Source: Psychroflexus salarius (GTDB lineage: Bacteria; Bacteroidota; Bacteroidia; Flavobacteriales; Flavobacteriaceae). From it: a stretch of DNA of 64,000 nucleotides. Location of the stretch: positions 124,001-188,000 of the forward strand of contig NZ_FQTW01000003.1 in the NCBI RefSeq assembly GCF_900129035.1. Direction: 5' to 3'. Each line of letters begins with the position of its first letter. Within the stretch, counting starts at the first letter, position 1. Both the position numbers and the translations under genes were made by a program. The notes beneath the pieces are model-generated. The model did no database searches. It worked only from the letters and a program-made list of their open reading frames with translations, and was not told the DNA's origin. Below, one piece after another: positions 1 to 8,485 of the stretch.

Positions 1-539
1 ATAATTAATAAAACTAAACCAAATAAAAATCGGCTTGGATTATTAAACAAAGCAAAAGCATTGTTTTTTTTCTTGGCTCTTAAAAAACTTGCACTAATAA
101 TGGTAACACTCCACAAGGGAATTGCTGCTAACACCCAAGGTAAAAAAGGAATTAACTCTGGCTTAGGCTCTTTAAAAAAATCGAGAACTATAGTCTCTTT
201 AAATAGGTAAATTACACCAGCTAAAAGCGAGCTTAAAACAAAAGATTTTAAAATCGATTTATAAAAAATACCCGATTCCTGATCGTTAGTGTCTTGAGAA
301 AAAAACTTGATCATATTTGTATCTAAGCCCAATCTGCCAACCACACTTAGAATTAAAAACATAGAAAACCCAATGGCAACCAAGCCATAAATATCTTCAC
401 CAAATTTATTTGATATGAATAAAGTAAAAAAATAACCTGCAAGTGTACCACCAAGCCTAAACAATAAAAAAGAAAATCCCTTGGTTAGGATTTCTTTAAA
501 ATCGGCATCTTTTAAAATATCGCTTAGACGTTTGTTCAC
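1..539 (-). CDS. Oligosaccharide flippase (Wzx-like), N-terminal part, runs off the window
   Basis: Reading the minus strand from a GTG at 539 gives an open frame that continues past position 1. An in-frame stop lies a few codons upstream of the GTG, and no ATG lies between them, so GTG is the likely start. The protein begins MNKRLSDILKDADF and then has several hydrophobic segments separated by short basic loops (for example FLLFRLGGTLAGYFFTLF). This pattern is typical of polysaccharide biosynthesis/flippase membrane proteins of the MOP superfamily, which move lipid-linked sugars across the inner membrane. It starts about 40 bases after the amidophosphoribosyltransferase gene on the same strand. 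Only about 179 residues are visible, so the exact subfamily is uncertain. Confidence 0.6.
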   Translation of the reverse strand, partial: MNKRLSDILKDADFKEILTKGFSFLLFRLGGTLAGYFFTLFISNKFGEDIYGLVAIGFSMFLILSVVGRLGLDTNMIKFFSQDTNDQESGIFYKSILKSFVLSSLLAGVIYLFKETIVLDFFKEPKPELIPFLPWVLAAIPLWSVTIISASFLRAKKKNNAFALFNNPSRFLFGLVLLI

Positions 540-579
540 AAGTAGTTGTTAGGTTGGTGTTAGCATCTATTAAAGACGG

Positions 580-2481
580 TTAATAAGCGCGGTCACTTTT
601 GCCTTCATAAAAGTTCATAAACGCTTTATTAACCACTTTATTGCCACCTGGCGTCGGATAATTTCCTGTAAAATACCAATCTCCTAAATTTTTAGGACAA
701 GCTTCATGAAGGTTTTCTATGCTTTGGTATATGACGCTTACTTTAGCATTAATACTATCATCACTTAATAATTCGGCTATTTTAGCTGATATATCTTTAG
801 CACTAAAACCTTTATAAACTGCTTTTACATGATTGGTCACTTCATGACTTGGTAAGTCTTTTTCAGCAACACAATTAGTGTAAACTTCTTGCATGACTTG
901 ATCGTAAGTTTGGTGGTCTTTATGCAAAGCTAATGCTGCTCTAAAAGCTACAAAATCTTCTAATTTAGCCATATCAATACCATAACAATCCGGATATCTT
1001 ATTTGTGGTGCTGATGATACAATGATGATGTGTTTCGGACTTAACCGATCTAACATTTTTAAAATACTTTTTTTAAGCGTTGTACCCCGAACAATACTGT
1101 CATCTATAACCACTAAATTATCGGTTGGTTTTACAACTCCATAAGTAACGTCATAAACATGCGCCACTAAATCGTCTCGGCTACTATCTTCGGTAATAAA
1201 TGTGCGCAATTTAGCGTCTTTTACGGCTATTTTTTCAGTGCGTAGACGATAAGCTAAAATTTCAGATAAACGCTCATCTGTAAGTTGATTTTTTTCTTTT
1301 AAAATCGCTTCATTTTTTTGTCGATTTAGTTCGTCTTGTGCCGCTTCAACCATGCCATAAAAAGAGGTTTCAGCTGTGTTTGGGATGTATGAGAAAACCG
1401 AGTTTAAGGTATCAAAATCTATAGCTTTTAAAACTTCAGGCATCAACAGTGACCCTAATTTTTTGCGTTCAGTATAGATCTCGGCATCACTTCCACGGGA
1501 AAAATAAATGCGCTCAAACGAGCAAGCTTTGCGTTCACGTGGTTCTAGAATTTGTTTAAAGCTTACCTCACCACTTTTTTTGGTGATTATAGCTTGACCT
1601 GGATCTAGTTCTTTCACGTCATCATAATCAACATTAAAAGCCGTTTGAATCACTGGACGTTCAGATGCAATGACCACAATTTCATCATCTTTATAATAAT
1701 AAGCTGGACGAATGCCGTTTGGGTCTCTTAATACAAATGCATCGCCATGACCTAACATTCCGGCCATAGCATAACCACCATCCCAATCTTTTGAAGCTTT
1801 GCGTAGTATTTTATGTAACTTAATTTGCTCGACAATATGTGGTGAAGCTTGTTGTTTGTTGAAGCCTTCTGCTTTTAGTTTTTTGTAGAGTTTACGAACT
1901 TCAGAATCAAGAAAATGGCCAATCTTTTCCATAACGGTTACCGTATCTGCCTTTTCTTTTGGATGCTGACCTAGTGCAACTAAATTCTGAAATAACTCAG
2001 TTACATTGGTCATGTTGAAGTTTCCAGCTAAAATTAAATTACGATGCATCCAGTTGTTTTGACGTAAAAAAGGATGAACGCTTTCGATACTATTTTTACC
2101 AAAAGTGCCATAACGAACGTGACCTAAATAAACTTCTCCTAAATAAGGTAAATTTTCTTTTTGCAGGTCAACATTGTCTTTTAAAGCTGGATTATCTTCT
2201 AAACCTTGATTAATACGTTGATTAATGGTGCCAAAAATATCTTGAATAGGCTGCGCTGCATTAGAGCGTACACGACTAATGTAACGGTGACCAGGCGCTA
2301 CATCTAACTTCACACTGGCAAAACCAGCACCATCTTGACCACGATTGTGCTGCTTTTCCATCATTAAATACATTTTATTGATGCCATAAAACGCTGTGCC
2401 ATATTTTTCTTTATAAAAGCTCAGCGGTTTTAGTAATCGCAATTGTGCGATGCCACATTCGTGTTTAATTAATTCGCTCAT
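580..2481 (-). CDS. purF: Amidophosphoribosyltransferase (PurF family, long Bacteroidota form)
   Basis: The family makes 5-phosphoribosylamine from PRPP and glutamine, the first committed step of purine synthesis, in the cytoplasm. The N-terminal class II glutamine amidotransferase domain carries the likely nucleophile Cys9 in HECGIA, preceded by a short propeptide-like stretch, then the NRGQDGAGF motif near residue 46 and GHVRYGT near 120. The phosphoribosyltransferase domain has the PRPP loop VVIDDSIVRGTT at residues 457-468. At 633 residues it is clearly longer than the roughly 470-510 of classical PurF, with extra sequence between the domains and at the C terminus. Flavobacteria often have a second, shorter PurF, so this copy may not be the only one. 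The PfkB gene lies upstream on the same strand, behind a hairpin. Confidence 0.85.
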   Translation of the reverse strand: MSELIKHECGIAQLRLLKPLSFYKEKYGTAFYGINKMYLMMEKQHNRGQDGAGFASVKLDVAPGHRYISRVRSNAAQPIQDIFGTINQRINQGLEDNPALKDNVDLQKENLPYLGEVYLGHVRYGTFGKNSIESVHPFLRQNNWMHRNLILAGNFNMTNVTELFQNLVALGQHPKEKADTVTVMEKIGHFLDSEVRKLYKKLKAEGFNKQQASPHIVEQIKLHKILRKASKDWDGGYAMAGMLGHGDAFVLRDPNGIRPAYYYKDDEIVVIASERPVIQTAFNVDYDDVKELDPGQAIITKKSGEVSFKQILEPRERKACSFERIYFSRGSDAEIYTERKKLGSLLMPEVLKAIDFDTLNSVFSYIPNTAETSFYGMVEAAQDELNRQKNEAILKEKNQLTDERLSEILAYRLRTEKIAVKDAKLRTFITEDSSRDDLVAHVYDVTYGVVKPTDNLVVIDDSIVRGTTLKKSILKMLDRLSPKHIIIVSSAPQIRYPDCYGIDMAKLEDFVAFRAALALHKDHQTYDQVMQEVYTNCVAEKDLPSHEVTNHVKAVYKGFSAKDISAKIAELLSDDSINAKVSVIYQSIENLHEACPKNLGDWYFTGNYPTPGGNKVVNKAFMNFYEGKSDRAY

Positions 2482-2489
2482 AAGGGTAC

Positions 2490-2513
2490 AAAAAAAGCCC
2501 TGAAAAACAGGGC
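2490..2513 (-). terminator. Rho-independent terminator or attenuator between the PfkB gene and purF
   Basis: On the minus strand a perfect 6-bp stem GCCCTG/CAGGGC with a five-T loop is followed by seven T residues. It lies only 8 bases after the end of the PfkB gene and about 9 bases before the purF start codon. It should end most transcripts from upstream. Because it is so close to the purF start, regulated read-through is possible. Confidence 0.7.
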
Positions 2514-2520
2514 GAAATGA

Positions 2521-3444
2521 TTAGGTTAAATTTATTTCAAATTGTGTGAGCGACTTAAATTGTTTTAAGCGATCATTCACAGCTTTTATATCGAGTTCTT
2601 GCATTTTCTCAGTTCCAAATTTTTCGACACAAAATGACGCTAAATTAGAACCATAAATAATAGCATTTTTCATGTTCTCAAACGAGGTATCTTTAGTCTC
2701 AGCTAAATAACCAGTAAATCCGCCTGCAAAGGTATCGCCGGCGCCAGTAGGATCAAACACTTCTTCAAGTGGTAAAGCTGGCGCAAAGAACATTTCATTG
2801 CCGTGAAAGAGTAATGCACCATGTTCACCTTTTTTAATCACCACATATTTTGGCCCCATTTCACTAATAATTCGAGCCGCTTTAACTAAAGAATATTCAC
2901 CTGAAAGTTGTCGCGCTTCTTCGTCGTTAATGGTAATAACATCAACTTTTTCTATTACCTCTTTAAGTAAATCAAGTGTGGTGTCCATCCAGAAATTCAT
3001 TGTATCTAGTACAATAAGTTTAGGCTTATTGACTTGATTAATGACTGATAATTGAACCGCTGGATGTAAGTTGCCTAACATGACAATATCTGCATTTTTA
3101 AAATCATCTGGAACAACTGGTTGAAAATCGGCCAAAACGTTAAGTTGTGTATCTAAAGTGTCTCGCGTGTTCATGTCATTATGATAACGACCACTCCAAA
3201 AAAACGTGTCGCCACCATTAACGACTTCTAAACCTTCTAGGTTAATATTATTGCGTTGTAAAAGGTTAATATGTTCTTGCGGAAAGTCATCACCAACAAC
3301 CGAAACAATTGCGCTTTTTGCTTTAAAATTTGCGGCACTTAGACCTATATAAGTGGCTGCACCACCTAAGATTTTATCAGTTTTGCCAAATGGCGTTTCG
3401 ATAGCATCAAAGGCAACTGTACCAACTATTAATAATTTACTCAT
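2521..3444 (-). CDS. PfkB/ribokinase-family sugar or nucleoside kinase
   Basis: This is a cytoplasmic ATP-dependent kinase of the ribokinase fold. From the chosen ATG (MSKLLIVGTVAFDAIETPFG) it has the N-terminal GGAATYIG substrate-binding region and the C-terminal signature DPTGAGDTFAGGF at about residues 231-243, whose Asp is the catalytic base. The length of 307 residues is normal for the family. A longer reading starting seven codons upstream would begin inside the -7 promoter box, so I prefer the ATG at 3444. Its neighbour is a PurF-type enzyme, which hints at a nucleoside or ribose-related substrate, but the substrate cannot be read from the sequence. Confidence 0.8.
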   Translation of the reverse strand: MSKLLIVGTVAFDAIETPFGKTDKILGGAATYIGLSAANFKAKSAIVSVVGDDFPQEHINLLQRNNINLEGLEVVNGGDTFFWSGRYHNDMNTRDTLDTQLNVLADFQPVVPDDFKNADIVMLGNLHPAVQLSVINQVNKPKLIVLDTMNFWMDTTLDLLKEVIEKVDVITINDEEARQLSGEYSLVKAARIISEMGPKYVVIKKGEHGALLFHGNEMFFAPALPLEEVFDPTGAGDTFAGGFTGYLAETKDTSFENMKNAIIYGSNLASFCVEKFGTEKMQELDIKAVNDRLKQFKSLTQFEINLT

Positions 3445-3462
3445 GAGAAGTTTAATTTTGTA

Positions 3463-3470
3463 CAAATATA
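3463..3470 (-). promoter_or_regulatory. Bacteroidota -7 box for the PfkB gene
   Basis: The minus strand reads TATATTTG, an exact match to the Bacteroidota sigma-A -7 consensus TAnnTTTG, 18 bases before the chosen ATG. No clear -33 TTG at the usual distance was seen. Confidence 0.55.
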
Positions 3471-3512
3471 AAACAATCGTATGGAGAATAAGTTATTCAC
3501 TAAAATTTCTAA

Positions 3513-4073
3513 CTAGAACTTGTAAATCTGCTGCGGTGTAATGCAATAATCAAGCTTTTGGTCATGAGATTCTGCTTTAATCTTAGCTTCTGGTGGAAAT
3601 AATGAAACGCCAACTTTTAAGGTGGTTTTACTACATTGTTTTAAAAAAATATCATAAAAGCCTTTACCATAGCCTAGACGATTGCCGTTTTGATCAAAAG
3701 CTAATAATGGTATAAACACAACATCCAGCTGAGTTGGTTTAACCGCAATACCTTCAACTGGTTCGGGAATTCCAAACGCATTAACTTCAATTTTTGTAGC
3801 ATCCGTAAGTAAAATATGTTGCATTTCAAGCTGTTCAAAATCAGATTTCGACACTGCAATTTGCTTGTCTTTACCTTGTAAAATATGAAGCAGATATTCT
3901 GTATTAATTTCTTTTAAACGCTTAATCGGAAGAAAAACATGGTAGTAAGTTTGTTGCCAAAGTGCCTCTAATTCTAGACTTTTATTGGCAATTTGTAAGC
4001 TGAGTTGGTCTAAGGTTTCTTCTGAAATTTCTTCTCTAAGTTGTTTGTAATGTTTTCTTAAAGCTGGCTTCAT
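3513..4073 (-). CDS. 5-formyltetrahydrofolate cyclo-ligase
   Basis: The enzyme (MTHFS family) converts 5-formyl-THF to 5,10-methenyl-THF with ATP, returning stored folate to one-carbon metabolism. The sequence shows the family signature GYGKGFYD at residues 134-141, preceded by the QLDVVFIPLLAFD strand, and an N-terminal basic helix (KPALRKHYKQLREEI). The length of 186 residues is typical. It is the last gene of a minus-strand operon, 2 bases after the AstE/AspA-like gene, which places it with the RimK module although its folate role has no obvious link to protein glutamylation. Confidence 0.88.
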   Translation of the reverse strand: MKPALRKHYKQLREEISEETLDQLSLQIANKSLELEALWQQTYYHVFLPIKRLKEINTEYLLHILQGKDKQIAVSKSDFEQLEMQHILLTDATKIEVNAFGIPEPVEGIAVKPTQLDVVFIPLLAFDQNGNRLGYGKGFYDIFLKQCSKTTLKVGVSLFPPEAKIKAESHDQKLDYCITPQQIYKF

Positions 4074-4075
4074 AG

Positions 4076-5050
4076 TTAATTTAACTCGGTTGAAATATGA
4101 AATATAGCATCACCTTGATACACAATAGGCGATTGGTTTACGTTGATGATATAGCCATTATTTGTAGCTTTAACCTTATAACGCAAACTGCCGTAAGCAT
4201 CGGTAATAAAAGCAATGATTTCGCCTTTTTCGACGTATTTACCAATAGGTATTTCACTGTGAAACATACCGCTATACTTCGCTCGCATCCATTTGGTTTT
4301 ACTAATAAAAGTGCTGTATTCATTTAAAGTTGTGATGCTAAAACTGCTTTTAAGCATATCGAGGTGATTTAATATACGTTTGACACCTTCAACGCCATAT
4401 CGGGTAATATCACTGTTTTTATCGATTGATTTGCCACCTTCAAATAATAGAATAGGAATGTTTTTTTTCTCACAAATTGAGCGGTACGAGTTTTTTAAAG
4501 TTTTAGAGTAAATGGTAAATGGGGCATTAAAAATGCTAGCTAAATGCTTTAATTCAGGTTTGTGTTGTGAAATTCGAATTTGTGCTGCATTAAATCGACT
4601 TGCGCCTCCAGTATGAAAGTCGAGACAATAATTAGCAACGGGTAAAATTTCTTCAACAAATTGATAGGCGAGTCGGCTGGCTAAAGAGCCTTTTTTTGTC
4701 CCGGGAAACATGCGGTTTAAGTCGCGACCGTCTGGAAATTGTCTTGATTGATTTAAAAATCCAAATACATTAATTATAGGAATACAAATAATAGTTCCGA
4801 TTCGTGGTGTATTGATACCTTTAGCAATAACTTGACGGACAATTTCTACGCCATTAATTTCGTCGCCGTGAATGCCAGCGGTAATTAAAACTACTGGACC
4901 TTTGCGTTTAGCACGCCTAATAATAACAGGAACTTCTACCGCTGTATTAGTGTAAAGCTTGGCTGTATTAAAATTAATCCGTGCTTTTTGCCCAGGTAAA
5001 ACTTCTTCGCCAAGAATGTGCAAGACATTTTGCTCGTCTATATGCGGCAT
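4076..5050 (-). CDS. Succinylglutamate desuccinylase/aspartoacylase-family zinc hydrolase (M14-like)
   Basis: This is a probable cytoplasmic zinc amidohydrolase of the AstE/AspA clan, relatives of M14 carboxypeptidases. Visible zinc ligands are H61 and E64 in HGDEINGVE, and H146 in DFHTGG. The likely catalytic glutamate is E204 in LLFEGGKS. The conserved NQSRQFPDGRDLNRMFPG arginine/asparagine substrate motif lies at about 100-117. A C-terminal beta-rich segment of about 75 residues is typical of the family. The start codon overlaps the rimK stop by one base. AspA/AstE enzymes cleave N-acyl-amino-acid amides. The operon context with RimK suggests removal of added glutamates, which is inference only. 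Confidence 0.78.
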   Translation of the reverse strand: MPHIDEQNVLHILGEEVLPGQKARINFNTAKLYTNTAVEVPVIIRRAKRKGPVVLITAGIHGDEINGVEIVRQVIAKGINTPRIGTIICIPIINVFGFLNQSRQFPDGRDLNRMFPGTKKGSLASRLAYQFVEEILPVANYCLDFHTGGASRFNAAQIRISQHKPELKHLASIFNAPFTIYSKTLKNSYRSICEKKNIPILLFEGGKSIDKNSDITRYGVEGVKRILNHLDMLKSSFSITTLNEYSTFISKTKWMRAKYSGMFHSEIPIGKYVEKGEIIAFITDAYGSLRYKVKATNNGYIINVNQSPIVYQGDAIFHISTELN

Positions 5051-5922
5051 TAAATATTTTTTTCGATGTATTGTATAATGGTTTTAGCAATATCTTTGCC
5101 TGTTGCTTTTTCTATACCTTCAAGTCCTGGTGAAGAGTTAACTTCTAAAATTAAAGGACCTCGAGAACTTTGTAGCAAGTCTACACCGGCAACGCCAAGT
5201 CTCATCGCTTTTGCTGCTTTTATGGCTGCAATTTCTTCTTCATCACTAAGTTCAATCACTTCAGCTGAACCGCCTTGGTGAAGGTTAGACCTGAATTCGC
5301 CTTCTTTTCCTTGACGTTTCATAGCACCAACAACATGACCGTCTACCACAAAAACACGTATATCAGCACCTTTAGCTTCTTTTATAAATTCTTGAACAAT
5401 CACACGTGCTTGCAAACCGTTAAAGGCTTCAATAACCGATTTTGCAGCATTTTTGGTTTCAGCTAAAACCACACCTAAACCTTGTGTACCTTCAAGTAAT
5501 TTAACCACTAAAGGCGTACCACCAACATGTGCAATCACGCCTTCTACATCACGAGAATAATTTGTGAAAACGGTTTTAGGTAGACCTATTTTGGCACGTG
5601 ATAGAACTTGTAAACTCCTTAATTTATCACGACTTCTAACCAAAGCTTCAGAGTCTATCGTGGTAAATGCGCCCATCATTTCAAACTGTCTTACAACTGC
5701 TGTTCCATAAAATGTTACTGAGGCGCCAATTCTAGGGATAATGGCATCAGTATCTTTTAAATAATGACCTTTGTAATAAATATTTGGATTGCGTTTTTCA
5801 ATCACCAAGTCGCATTTTAACGGGTCAATAATTTCAACCTCGTGTTTACGCTTTTTAGCAGCTTCAACTAAGCGTTTTGTTGAATAAAGATTTGGGTTTC
5901 TAGATAATACTCTAATGTTCAT
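5050..5922 (-). CDS. rimK: RimK-type ATP-grasp alpha-L-glutamate ligase (ribosomal protein S6 modification)
   Basis: In E. coli RimK adds glutamate residues to the C terminus of ribosomal protein S6. This 290-residue protein shows the ATP-grasp elements in order: the N-terminal [15 protein letters not shown] lobe, [13 protein letters not shown] near residue 143, [20 protein letters not shown] near 176, and the metal-binding [13 protein letters not shown] near 258. The length is close to E. coli RimK (about 300). It overlaps the upstream RimB-like gene by 4 bases and the downstream AstE-like gene by 1 base, so translation is probably coupled. The S6 gene is not in the window. Confidence 0.9.
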   Translation of the reverse strand: MNIRVLSRNPNLYSTKRLVEAAKKRKHEVEIIDPLKCDLVIEKRNPNIYYKGHYLKDTDAIIPRIGASVTFYGTAVVRQFEMMGAFTTIDSEALVRSRDKLRSLQVLSRAKIGLPKTVFTNYSRDVEGVIAHVGGTPLVVKLLEGTQGLGVVLAETKNAAKSVIEAFNGLQARVIVQEFIKEAKGADIRVFVVDGHVVGAMKRQGKEGEFRSNLHQGGSAEVIELSDEEEIAAIKAAKAMRLGVAGVDLLQSSRGPLILEVNSSPGLEGIEKATGKDIAKTIIQYIEKNI

Positions 5923-6344
5923 GATGTTGTAGTGTTGTGTGATAAATATTCTAAATCAGTATCGACTATAAATTTTTTATTCAAAAATTTACGGCCTATT
6001 AAAACCGGATTTTTCATGCTTGATCTGTCGGCCAAAGAAAGTGAAATTTTATAGGTTTTTCCAAATAATTGTATGGTCGATTTTATTTGATAACGGTGTT
6101 GCACAATACCATTACTACTTTTAACTTTTATATGTTTATAGTCTTTAAAAACAAGTTGTTTATGGTTGCTTTGCTTATCTTTTGGGTTAAGGAAACGACA
6201 ATGCAACTCATTATTGATTTCTTCAATTTGGTCACAATGTATAGATGAAGTGTAGGCGCCAGTATCAATTTTTATATCAACATGTGCTAAACCAAGATTT
6301 GGAAAATTTGCTACATCACGTCTACCAATTATTTTTTTACTCAT
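5919..6344 (-). CDS. RimB-like retropepsin-type protease (COG4067, 'ATP-dependent zinc protease' family)
   Basis: This is a small 141-residue protein of the family usually labelled putative ATP-dependent zinc protease, found next to rimK in many genomes and called RimB in Pseudomonas. The retropepsin-like active-site motif is D27-T-G-A, inside [14 protein letters not shown] second conserved element, [17 protein letters not shown], lies near residues 111-127. There is no signal peptide. It opens the four-gene operon with rimK, the AstE-like hydrolase and the folate cyclo-ligase, and overlaps rimK by 4 bases. In the pseudomonad system RimB is reported to affect RimK activity. The same is inferred here. 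Confidence 0.8.
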   Translation of the reverse strand: MSKKIIGRRDVANFPNLGLAHVDIKIDTGAYTSSIHCDQIEEINNELHCRFLNPKDKQSNHKQLVFKDYKHIKVKSSNGIVQHRYQIKSTIQLFGKTYKISLSLADRSSMKNPVLIGRKFLNKKFIVDTDLEYLSHNTTTS

Positions 6345-6360
6345 ACCCTAATTTCAATAC

Positions 6361-6368
6361 CAAAATTA
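6361..6368 (-). promoter_or_regulatory. -7 box for the rimB-like/rimK operon
   Basis: The minus strand reads TAATTTTG, matching TAnnTTTG, 16 bases before the ATG of the first gene of the operon. No good -33 element was seen. Confidence 0.45.
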
Positions 6369-6418
6369 AGTGTTGAATTTTAATTAATAGTATATTTAAT
6401 GAAAAAATATTTTTAATT

Positions 6419-6847
6419 ATGTCAACAACTGATATTTATGATTTACAAAGTCCTTCAACTAATCTTAATCATTTTGCCAATTTGGTGAATCTAGCAGCTA
6501 CAGACGGCACGATAACCGATTTAGAAAAAGGTTTACTCAAACGATTTGCCCGAAAATTAAACATCGCAGAACATGATTATGCCAAGGTAATCAGTAATCC
6601 TGCTAAGTATCCTGTTGAAGGTATTAGCTCACGCGAAAAACGATTAGAGCATTTATTTGACTTGTTTAAAATTATTTATGTTGATGGCGTGATGGATGAT
6701 GCCGAAGCGGTTTTATTGAAGCGTTACGCGATTGGACTTGGCTTTGACGAAGCTACAGCTGGTGAAGTATTAAATAAATCAATGGTTTTATTTAGTGGTG
6801 CTTTTAGTTTTGAAACTTACTTGAATTTTATTGATGGTAAATTTTAA
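6419..6847 (+). CDS. TerB-like domain protein
   Basis: A 142-residue acidic cytoplasmic protein with a helical TerB-like repeat. LVNLAATDGTITDLEKGLLK near residues 21-40 and IIYVDGVMDDAEAVLLKRYA near 89-108 are the two halves, each with the D-G-x-x-x-x-x-E pattern thought to bind metal. TerB folds occur in tellurite-resistance and other stress-related systems. No other ter genes are nearby, so a tellurite role should not be assumed. The gene is transcribed divergently from the rimB/rimK operon with about 74 bases between start codons, including a TATATTTA sequence that resembles a -7 box. Confidence 0.75.
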   Translation: MSTTDIYDLQSPSTNLNHFANLVNLAATDGTITDLEKGLLKRFARKLNIAEHDYAKVISNPAKYPVEGISSREKRLEHLFDLFKIIYVDGVMDDAEAVLLKRYAIGLGFDEATAGEVLNKSMVLFSGAFSFETYLNFIDGKF

Positions 6848-6868
6848 TTTCTTAGGCGCACTAAAACA

Positions 6869-7984
6869 CTACTTAATTAAATAAGCTAAATCTCGACCGA
6901 CTTGGCTACCAATGGCAATGCCCATTCCACCCAATCTAAAGGCACAATGCAAGTGATTTGAAACCGATTTAACCATCGGTTTTTTTTGTTGCCCAACACC
7001 TAGAATTCCACTCCAACGTTGGGTGATTTCTACATCTTGATCTGGCAAAATCACCTCTTTTAACAATGATTCAAGCTTGGTTTGTATGAGTTTTGTAAGC
7101 TTAAAGTCTGTTGTTGTTTCGGTTTCTGGTGCTAGATTTCTAGCGCCACCAAGTAAAATACGATTGTGAATATTTCTAAAATACAAATAACCTTCATCTA
7201 AATGAAAGCAGCCTTTAAGTTGTAAATTATGAATGGGTTGAGTGATTAAAACTTGATTTCTAGCCGGCGTGACCTCAACATCAAGCAGATCTTTTGCAAA
7301 AGCATTTGTCGCTACAAAAGTGTGTTGTGCTGTAAATTCTAGGTTGGGAAGTTGAATTTTTACTGAAGAAACTTCAGCTGAAACACTTAAAACTTCGGCT
7401 GAATTTAAAACTAAAATACCTTCAGATTGCACTTTTTGAAGTAATTGCTGCATCATTTTTCCAGTATCAATTTGGCCTTCTAACTGATGTTGAATTAATT
7501 CGGGTAGGCAGGATTTAAAATTGAAGGTGTTAGGCTTCAGTTGAAACACATCGGTTTTAAAAATAGGATGTAACAACTAATTTAATCGCTTCATTTGCTG
7601 ATAGCATTCTTCAAAACGCTTTTGGTCAGGATTTAAAAAGACTTCATAACCGCCATATTGTTGATAATCGATGGCTTTATCGCCTAATGTATTGCGCAAT
7701 AGTTGTAAACCTTTGTAACGCTGATTCACCAAATTGAAAACCTCTTCTTCGGTATGATGTTCTAAATCGGCTAGGAGTTCACTCACACTGCCATAACAGG
7801 CAAAACCTGCGTTTTTAGTACTTGCACCTTGTGGTAATTGACCGCGTTCAAGTACAAGAATTTTAGCTTTTGGGTATTTTTGACGTAAGGCTAAGGCACA
7901 ATTTAAGCCAACAATGCCGCTACCAATCACACAATAATTGACCTTAGAAAACCACGATTGCTGCTCCCAATACGATAAATTCAT
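6869..7984 (-). pseudogene. FAD-dependent oxidoreductase (DAO family) interrupted by one in-frame TAG
   Basis: The first part (7984-7577) has the Rossmann dinucleotide motif GSGIVG at residues 21-26 and LERGQLPQGASTKNAGFACY, typical of glycine-oxidase-like DAO proteins. It ends at a TAG at 7577-7579. The next codon continues the same protein in the same frame: GQIDTGKMM, VFVATNAF-like strands, RWSGILG, and a C-terminal LGGMGIAIGSQVGRDLA FAD motif. The two halves total about 371 codons, the expected length of the family. No frame shift is needed, so one substitution (most simply a Gln codon to TAG) explains the break. It may be a recent pseudogene, a sequencing error, or a read-through gene. 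A TTG just after the stop could start the second half alone. Confidence 0.8.
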
Positions 7985-7990
7985 ACTTGC

Positions 7991-8194
7991 TTATTTAAAG
8001 TAATCTTTAATTACTTGTTCAGCTTTTGCTTGGTGATTATGGTCTACGTAAACTTCAATATAACCAAACAATTTGGCGTGTGCAGAATCGGTTTTATTAA
8101 TCATATGTGGAACAATACCTTGCTCTTCTAAAGCACGCACAATACCGTTGGCTTCAATCTCATTTTTCGAACTATACACACGTATTTTTTCCAT
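7991..8194 (-). CDS. DUF2007-type small protein
   Basis: A 67-residue cytoplasmic protein with the beta-alpha-beta pattern of DUF2007 (putative signal-transducing protein, PII-like fold): IRVYSSKNEIEANGIVRALE, a loop, then YIEVYVDHNHQAKAEQVIKD. The family's biochemical role is unknown to me. It sits 6 bases before the broken oxidoreductase on the same strand, so the two were probably co-transcribed. Confidence 0.75.
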   Translation of the reverse strand: MEKIRVYSSKNEIEANGIVRALEEQGIVPHMINKTDSAHAKLFGYIEVYVDHNHQAKAEQVIKDYFK

Positions 8195-8227
8195 TCTATT
8201 AATTTTTATTGATGATTGAAAGATAAC

Positions 8228-8485
8228 TTAATCGTCACAAACTTGGTTGTAATATTTTACAAAAGCTATAAATTCTTTCTTAGAATTGATGTTTTTAATT
8301 TTTGAAGTCACTTTAGGGCAATCCTTAAAGAAAGTAGATAATTTGTTAGCTTTAGACCTGATTACATTTAATCCTGAATGATAAATTTTTTGAGCGACTT
8401 GATCTTTACGTTGATGTTTTATTGCGTAATAATTAATAACAAAACTCGGATTATAATAGTTTGAGATTTCATCATAATTTTTCAT
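8228..8485 (-). CDS. Hypothetical 85-residue protein overlapping a ParE-like toxin gene
   Basis: I do not recognise this protein. It is basic and aromatic-rich (FVINYYAIKHQRKDQVAQKI) and contains one central Cys-Pro (FFKDCPKVTSK) and a Cys near the C terminus. It has no signal peptide or membrane segment. Its ATG lies 14 bases inside the end of the parE-like gene, so it may be a third gene of the toxin-antitoxin operon. Alternatively, it is the C-terminal remnant of a larger protein whose 5' part was replaced when the toxin-antitoxin pair arrived. The sequence does not decide between these. Confidence 0.45.
   Translation of the reverse strand: MKNYDEISNYYNPSFVINYYAIKHQRKDQVAQKIYHSGLNVIRSKANKLSTFFKDCPKVTSKIKNINSKKEFIAFVKYYNQVCDD

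Noticed and set aside
5590-5620. Other CACGTG-containing sequences as further parS sites (also near 1530, 40780, 44035, 62480)
   Set aside because: Their flanks do not follow TGTTN...AAACA; only the two mnmG-flanking sites match.
6419-6847. Tellurite resistance gene
   Set aside because: Only a TerB-like fold is visible; there are no terZDE or related genes in the window.
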